Shown piece after piece: positions 61,278 through 64,000 of a stretch of DNA of 64,000 nt. The stretch comes from Chloroflexota bacterium (GTDB taxonomy: Bacteria > Chloroflexota > Anaerolineae > Aggregatilineales > Phototrophicaceae). Location of the stretch: positions 1 to 64,000 of the forward strand of contig JAPOWK010000126.1 in assembly GCA_026707665.1 (NCBI GenBank), read 5' to 3'. The notes below the pieces were generated by a model that did not search any database, was not told where the DNA came from, and saw only the letters and a list, made by a program, of their open reading frames with translations. How positions within the stretch are numbered: the stretch's first letter is position 1; each line of letters opens with the position of its first letter. The position numbers and the translations under genes were made by a program.

Positions 61278-62762
61278 ATGAGTTGGGGATTCAGGCTGCT
61301 TTTAGTCTTTGTATGCGCAATGATTCTGTCTGGCGGAGCGTCACTCGCCAACGGTGATCAACTACACGTGGTGGCGACGCACGGCATTCTTGCGGATGTG
61401 GCGCGAAATGTGGCGGGCGACCACGCCGAGGTCAACTCGCTGGTTCCAGTTGGCGCCGATCAGCACGGATTTACTCCCACACCGAGCGACTTGACAACAG
61501 TAGCGACCGCTGATTTGGTTCTTATCAACGGCGCCGGCTGGGAAGAAAGCTTGCTGGACGCGGTGGAAAGCGCGGGCGAAGGCGGCAATATCGTCAATGC
61601 TTCATCCTGCGTAGAAATCCGACCCTTTGGCGCTGGCATGGGTCACGACGATCATGAAGACGATCACGCCGACCACGACCATGACGAAGATGAGCATGCT
61701 GAAGACGATCACGCCGACCACGACCATGACGAAGATGAGCATGCTGAAGACGATCACGCCGACCACGACCATGACGAAGATGAGCATGCTGAAGACGATG
61801 ACCATGCCGATCACGACCATGACGAAGATGAGCATGCTGAAGACGATGACCATGCCGATGATGACCATGACGAAGATGAGCATGCTGAAGACGATGACCA
61901 TGCCGATCATGACCATGATGAAGATGAGCATGCTGAAGACGATGACCATGCCGACCATGACCATGATGAAGATGAGCATGCTGAAGACGATGACCATGCC
62001 GACCACGACCATGACGAAGATGAGCATGCCCACGACGATCATTACGACGACATGGCGAGCGACGCTGATTGCGATGGCCACGATGCCGAAGTGGCCGCCA
62101 TCGTTGGTGAGGAAGAGGACGGCCATGCGCACTTTGAGACGCTGGGTCGAGCCAGAGACATTGATTGCGTGGGCGGCCATGACCATGATGATGGCCATGG
62201 GCACGATCATGGCGAGGGCTCGTGCGACCCGCACCTATGGATGGATCCACACAATGTCATTTATTGGGCGCTGATGATCCGCGATTCGCTGTCGGCGCTG
62301 GACCATGCCAACGAGGACGCTTACGCCGCCAACGCAGCGGCTTATGCACAGGAATTGGTCAGTCTGGAAGCCGATGTCATCGTTCCAGCGCTGGCGGAAT
62401 TGCCGGAGGAACAGCGCGTTCTGGTCACCAACCATGGGTCGCTGGGCTACTTCGCGACCAGTTACGACTTTGAGATCGTCACGATGGTCGTGCATAGCGT
62501 GTCGACTGAGGTCGAGCCGAGCGCGCGCGATGTGGCGGCCGTGATCGATGCGGTGCGCGACGAAGGCGTGCCAGCGATTTTCAGTGACATCCATCTCTCC
62601 GATGTGCTGGTGAATACGATCGCGAGCGAGACCGGCGTAGCGGTCGTCGGCTTGCATACCGATTCCTTGGGCGACAGTGAGGGTCCAGCGGGGACTTACC
62701 TCGATTATATGCGCTACAATGTAAAAGCGATTGTTGAGGCGCTAAAAGGTGAATGGCGTTAA
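61278..62762 (+). CDS. Zn/Mn-type ABC transporter substrate-binding protein with His/Asp/Glu-rich repeats
   Basis: A 494-residue cluster A-I binding protein (ZnuA/TroA-like). Signal peptide (~24 residues), then HVVATHGILADVARNVAGDHAEV. The metal ligands are expected in DQHGFTP, DPHLWMDPHN, TNHGSLGYFA and the late SDIHLS. Between them lies an inserted loop of ~200 residues dominated by repeats of DHADHDHDEDEHAED. His-rich loops in ZnuA proteins bind extra Zn2+; this one is unusually long and regular. First gene of an ABC operon; the ATPase and permease follow. Confidence 0.9.
   Translation: MSWGFRLLLVFVCAMILSGGASLANGDQLHVVATHGILADVARNVAGDHAEVNSLVPVGADQHGFTPTPSDLTTVATADLVLINGAGWEESLLDAVESAGEGGNIVNASSCVEIRPFGAGMGHDDHEDDHADHDHDEDEHAEDDHADHDHDEDEHAEDDHADHDHDEDEHAEDDDHADHDHDEDEHAEDDDHADDDHDEDEHAEDDDHADHDHDEDEHAEDDDHADHDHDEDEHAEDDDHADHDHDEDEHAHDDHYDDMASDADCDGHDAEVAAIVGEEEDGHAHFETLGRARDIDCVGGHDHDDGHGHDHGEGSCDPHLWMDPHNVIYWALMIRDSLSALDHANEDAYAANAAAYAQELVSLEADVIVPALAELPEEQRVLVTNHGSLGYFATSYDFEIVTMVVHSVSTEVEPSARDVAAVIDAVRDEGVPAIFSDIHLSDVLVNTIASETGVAVVGLHTDSLGDSEGPAGTYLDYMRYNVKAIVEALKGEWR
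61662..62036 (+). repeat. Coding tandem repeat, three 45-bp and five 48-bp units
   Basis: Three units of 45 bp (61662-61796) are followed by five of 48 bp (61797-62036), the longer unit having one extra Asp codon. Units end in ...GATGAGCATGCTGAAGAC, and the last is altered to CCCACGAC. Neighbouring copies are almost identical, so recent expansion is likely. Confidence 0.9.
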
Positions 62763-62832
62763 GCGGCCCTTCGGTGATCTTATGCTGATTGGGTCGGTGG
62801 CGCGGGAGGATTATGACTTGGCGGCTTCGGCA

Positions 62833-63657
62833 ATGAGAGAAAGAAGCCTCAAATCTGCGGGTGATCCTCCCGCCTTGCATGTGGATCGCGTTTCGGCCGG
62901 CTATCCCGGAAACCGACGGGCGCTGGACAAGGTCAGTTTCAGCGTGCAAAAGGGCGAGCGAGTCGCGGTGATCGGTCCCAATGGCGCCGGCAAGAGCACG
63001 CTATTCGAAGCCATCGTCGGCGTCATGCAAATCAGCAGCGGGAGCATCACGATCTACGGCGAGGATACCCATAGCAGCCACACCAATGTTGGTTACGTGC
63101 CGCAGCAAAACGCCATCGACTGGTCGTTTCCGGCTTCCGTCTTTGATGTGGTGATGATGGGGCGCAGCCGGCATATCGGCTGGTTCCGTTGGCCGGGCAA
63201 GAAGGACCGCAAAATCGTGCACGATATCCTGGAGCGCCTCAGCCTGGGAGATTTGGCCGGTCGGCAAATCAGCGAACTGAGCGGTGGGCAGCGGCAACGG
63301 GTATTCATCGCGCGGGCGCTGGCGCAAGATTCGCGCCTCATGGTGCTGGACGAGCCCTTCACCGGCGTCGATCAAACAGCTGAGCAGGAAATTATTGAAT
63401 CGCTCGACATCTTGACCAATCAAGGTATTACGCTTCTCTTATCGACGCATCACATGGAGAATGCCGCTTTGCACTTCGACAAGATCTTGATCTTGCGTCA
63501 GCGCTTGCTGGCTTATGGTCCTCCTGATGATGCGCTGACGACCGCCAATTTGCGGGATGCTTTTGGCGTGTTTATGCCGGTCATGACGCCAGACGACGAC
63601 TTGCTTATGTTCAGTCTAGATTATGCTGGCGAGGGCACGGGAAATGGATCCGATTAG
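62833..63657 (+). CDS. Zn/Mn-type ABC transporter ATP-binding protein
   Basis: A ~274-residue ATPase of the ZnuC/TroB class: Walker A GPNGAGKST, YVPQQNAIDWSFP (Q-loop; typical of metal transporters), signature LSGGQRQRV, Walker B LMVLDEPFTGVD, H-loop LLLSTHHMENA. The start is uncertain (GTG 62749, ATG 62782 or ATG 62833, none with a strong SD); 62833 leaves a normal N-terminus before ALHVDRVSAGY. Overlaps the permease start by 14 bp. Confidence 0.88.
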   Translation: MRERSLKSAGDPPALHVDRVSAGYPGNRRALDKVSFSVQKGERVAVIGPNGAGKSTLFEAIVGVMQISSGSITIYGEDTHSSHTNVGYVPQQNAIDWSFPASVFDVVMMGRSRHIGWFRWPGKKDRKIVHDILERLSLGDLAGRQISELSGGQRQRVFIARALAQDSRLMVLDEPFTGVDQTAEQEIIESLDILTNQGITLLLSTHHMENAALHFDKILILRQRLLAYGPPDDALTTANLRDAFGVFMPVMTPDDDLLMFSLDYAGEGTGNGSD

Positions 63658-64000
63658 TTTCCTGGCGGAGCCGCTCGGTTATGCCTTCATTCAGCGGGGC
63701 ATGCTGGCGCTGATCTTGGTCGGCGGCATTAGCGCGATTGTGGGTTGTTTCGTGGTTGTACGCGGGATGTCTTTCTTCGGTGATGCTTTGGCGCATTCGA
63801 TTTTGCCCGGTGTCGCCATCTCGTATACAGTGAGCGGCGGTTATGTCGCCACCAATCTCTTCCTCGGCGGCTTAGGCGCGGGGATTGTCTCGGCGCTAGT
63901 GATCGCCTGGCTGACGCGCAAGGTTGAGGTCAAGGAAGACAGCGCTATCGCCATTGTTTACGTGACCTTTTTCGCGCTGGGCATCGCGATTGTTAGCACG
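63644..64000 (+). CDS. Zn/Mn-type ABC transporter permease (ABC-3), truncated by window end
   Basis: The first 119 residues of an ABC-3 family permease. ISAIVGCFVVVRGMSFFGDALAHSILPGVAISY is the family's characteristic segment. Several hydrophobic helices are visible; the rest lies beyond the window. ATG at 63644 overlaps the ATPase stop, completing the transporter operon. Confidence 0.88.
   Translation, partial: MDPISFLAEPLGYAFIQRGMLALILVGGISAIVGCFVVVRGMSFFGDALAHSILPGVAISYTVSGGYVATNLFLGGLGAGIVSALVIAWLTRKVEVKEDSAIAIVYVTFFALGIAIVST

Noticed and set aside
61594..62250. Open frames opposite and out of phase with the His-rich repeat array
   Set aside because: Low-complexity shadows produced by the 45/48-bp periodicity.

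Overview
The window is a GC-rich bacterial chromosome segment, densely coded on both strands, with about 60 supportable genes. TTG and GTG starts with good Shine-Dalgarno (SD) sites are common. The gene mix points to a Chloroflexota bacterium, probably Anaerolineae-like: Pro/Thr-rich linkers before SH3 domains, CSLREA-type beta-helix surface proteins, WD40-like secreted propellers, a DUF348/G5/3D wall protein, CarD, paired phytanoyl-CoA dioxygenases and sugar ABC transporters. This placement is inference from gene content; no search was run. No tRNA, rRNA, CRISPR array, prophage or complete insertion sequence was seen.

Layout. 1-11.5 kb: SH3 protein end, an isopropylmalate/isocitrate-type dehydrogenase, two small proteins, a tandem PhyH pair, SbcC, a DCC protein, GNAT, a toast-rack-like protein, CarD and a nitrilase-family amidase. 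11.7-25.8 kb: three beta-helix proteins around an aldehyde dehydrogenase, an IclR regulator, a carbohydrate ABC operon (binding protein plus two permeases, no ATPase) and a tandem PHP phosphoesterase pair. 25.8-33 kb: an orphan ABC-2 type permease, a Uma2 nuclease, a GT4 glycosyltransferase, and two WD40 genes made by a segmental duplication that left a hybrid scar of two neighbouring genes. 33-40.9 kb: a heterodimeric ABC exporter, a RelE/HigB-type toxin module linked to a thioredoxin, a third propeller and a tyrosine recombinase. 41-50.7 kb: MoxR, a degenerate TIM barrel, HU, a PfkB kinase, DinB and HhH-GPD proteins, a hairpin-rich segment with a 31-codon ORF, an S10 peptidase, a fused MNT-HepT toxin-antitoxin protein, and RecO. 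50.8-64 kb: glycosyltransferases and a polyprenyl-phosphate sugar transferase (exopolysaccharide), a phosphoesterase, TrhO, a class B penicillin-binding protein, a 3D-domain wall protein and a Zn/Mn-type ABC transporter whose binding protein carries eight His/Asp/Glu-rich repeats; its permease runs off the window.

The non-coding DNA is unusual. At least three families of short dispersed repeats fill the gaps. Family A is palindromes with GGGCG outer stems and inner stems that change in a compensatory way. Family B is C-rich/G-rich hairpins ending near AGCGAGCTAGGGAAGGGGAGCT. Family C is CACAGAGG-rich strings. A fourth short module, consensus CGCGTAGACACTGACC, sits inside the loops of A and interrupts a B copy. 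One B copy lies inside a permease gene. Tandem or segmental duplication recurs throughout (PhyH, PHP, WD40, Uma2 N-terminus, ZnuA repeats, coiled-coil heptads).
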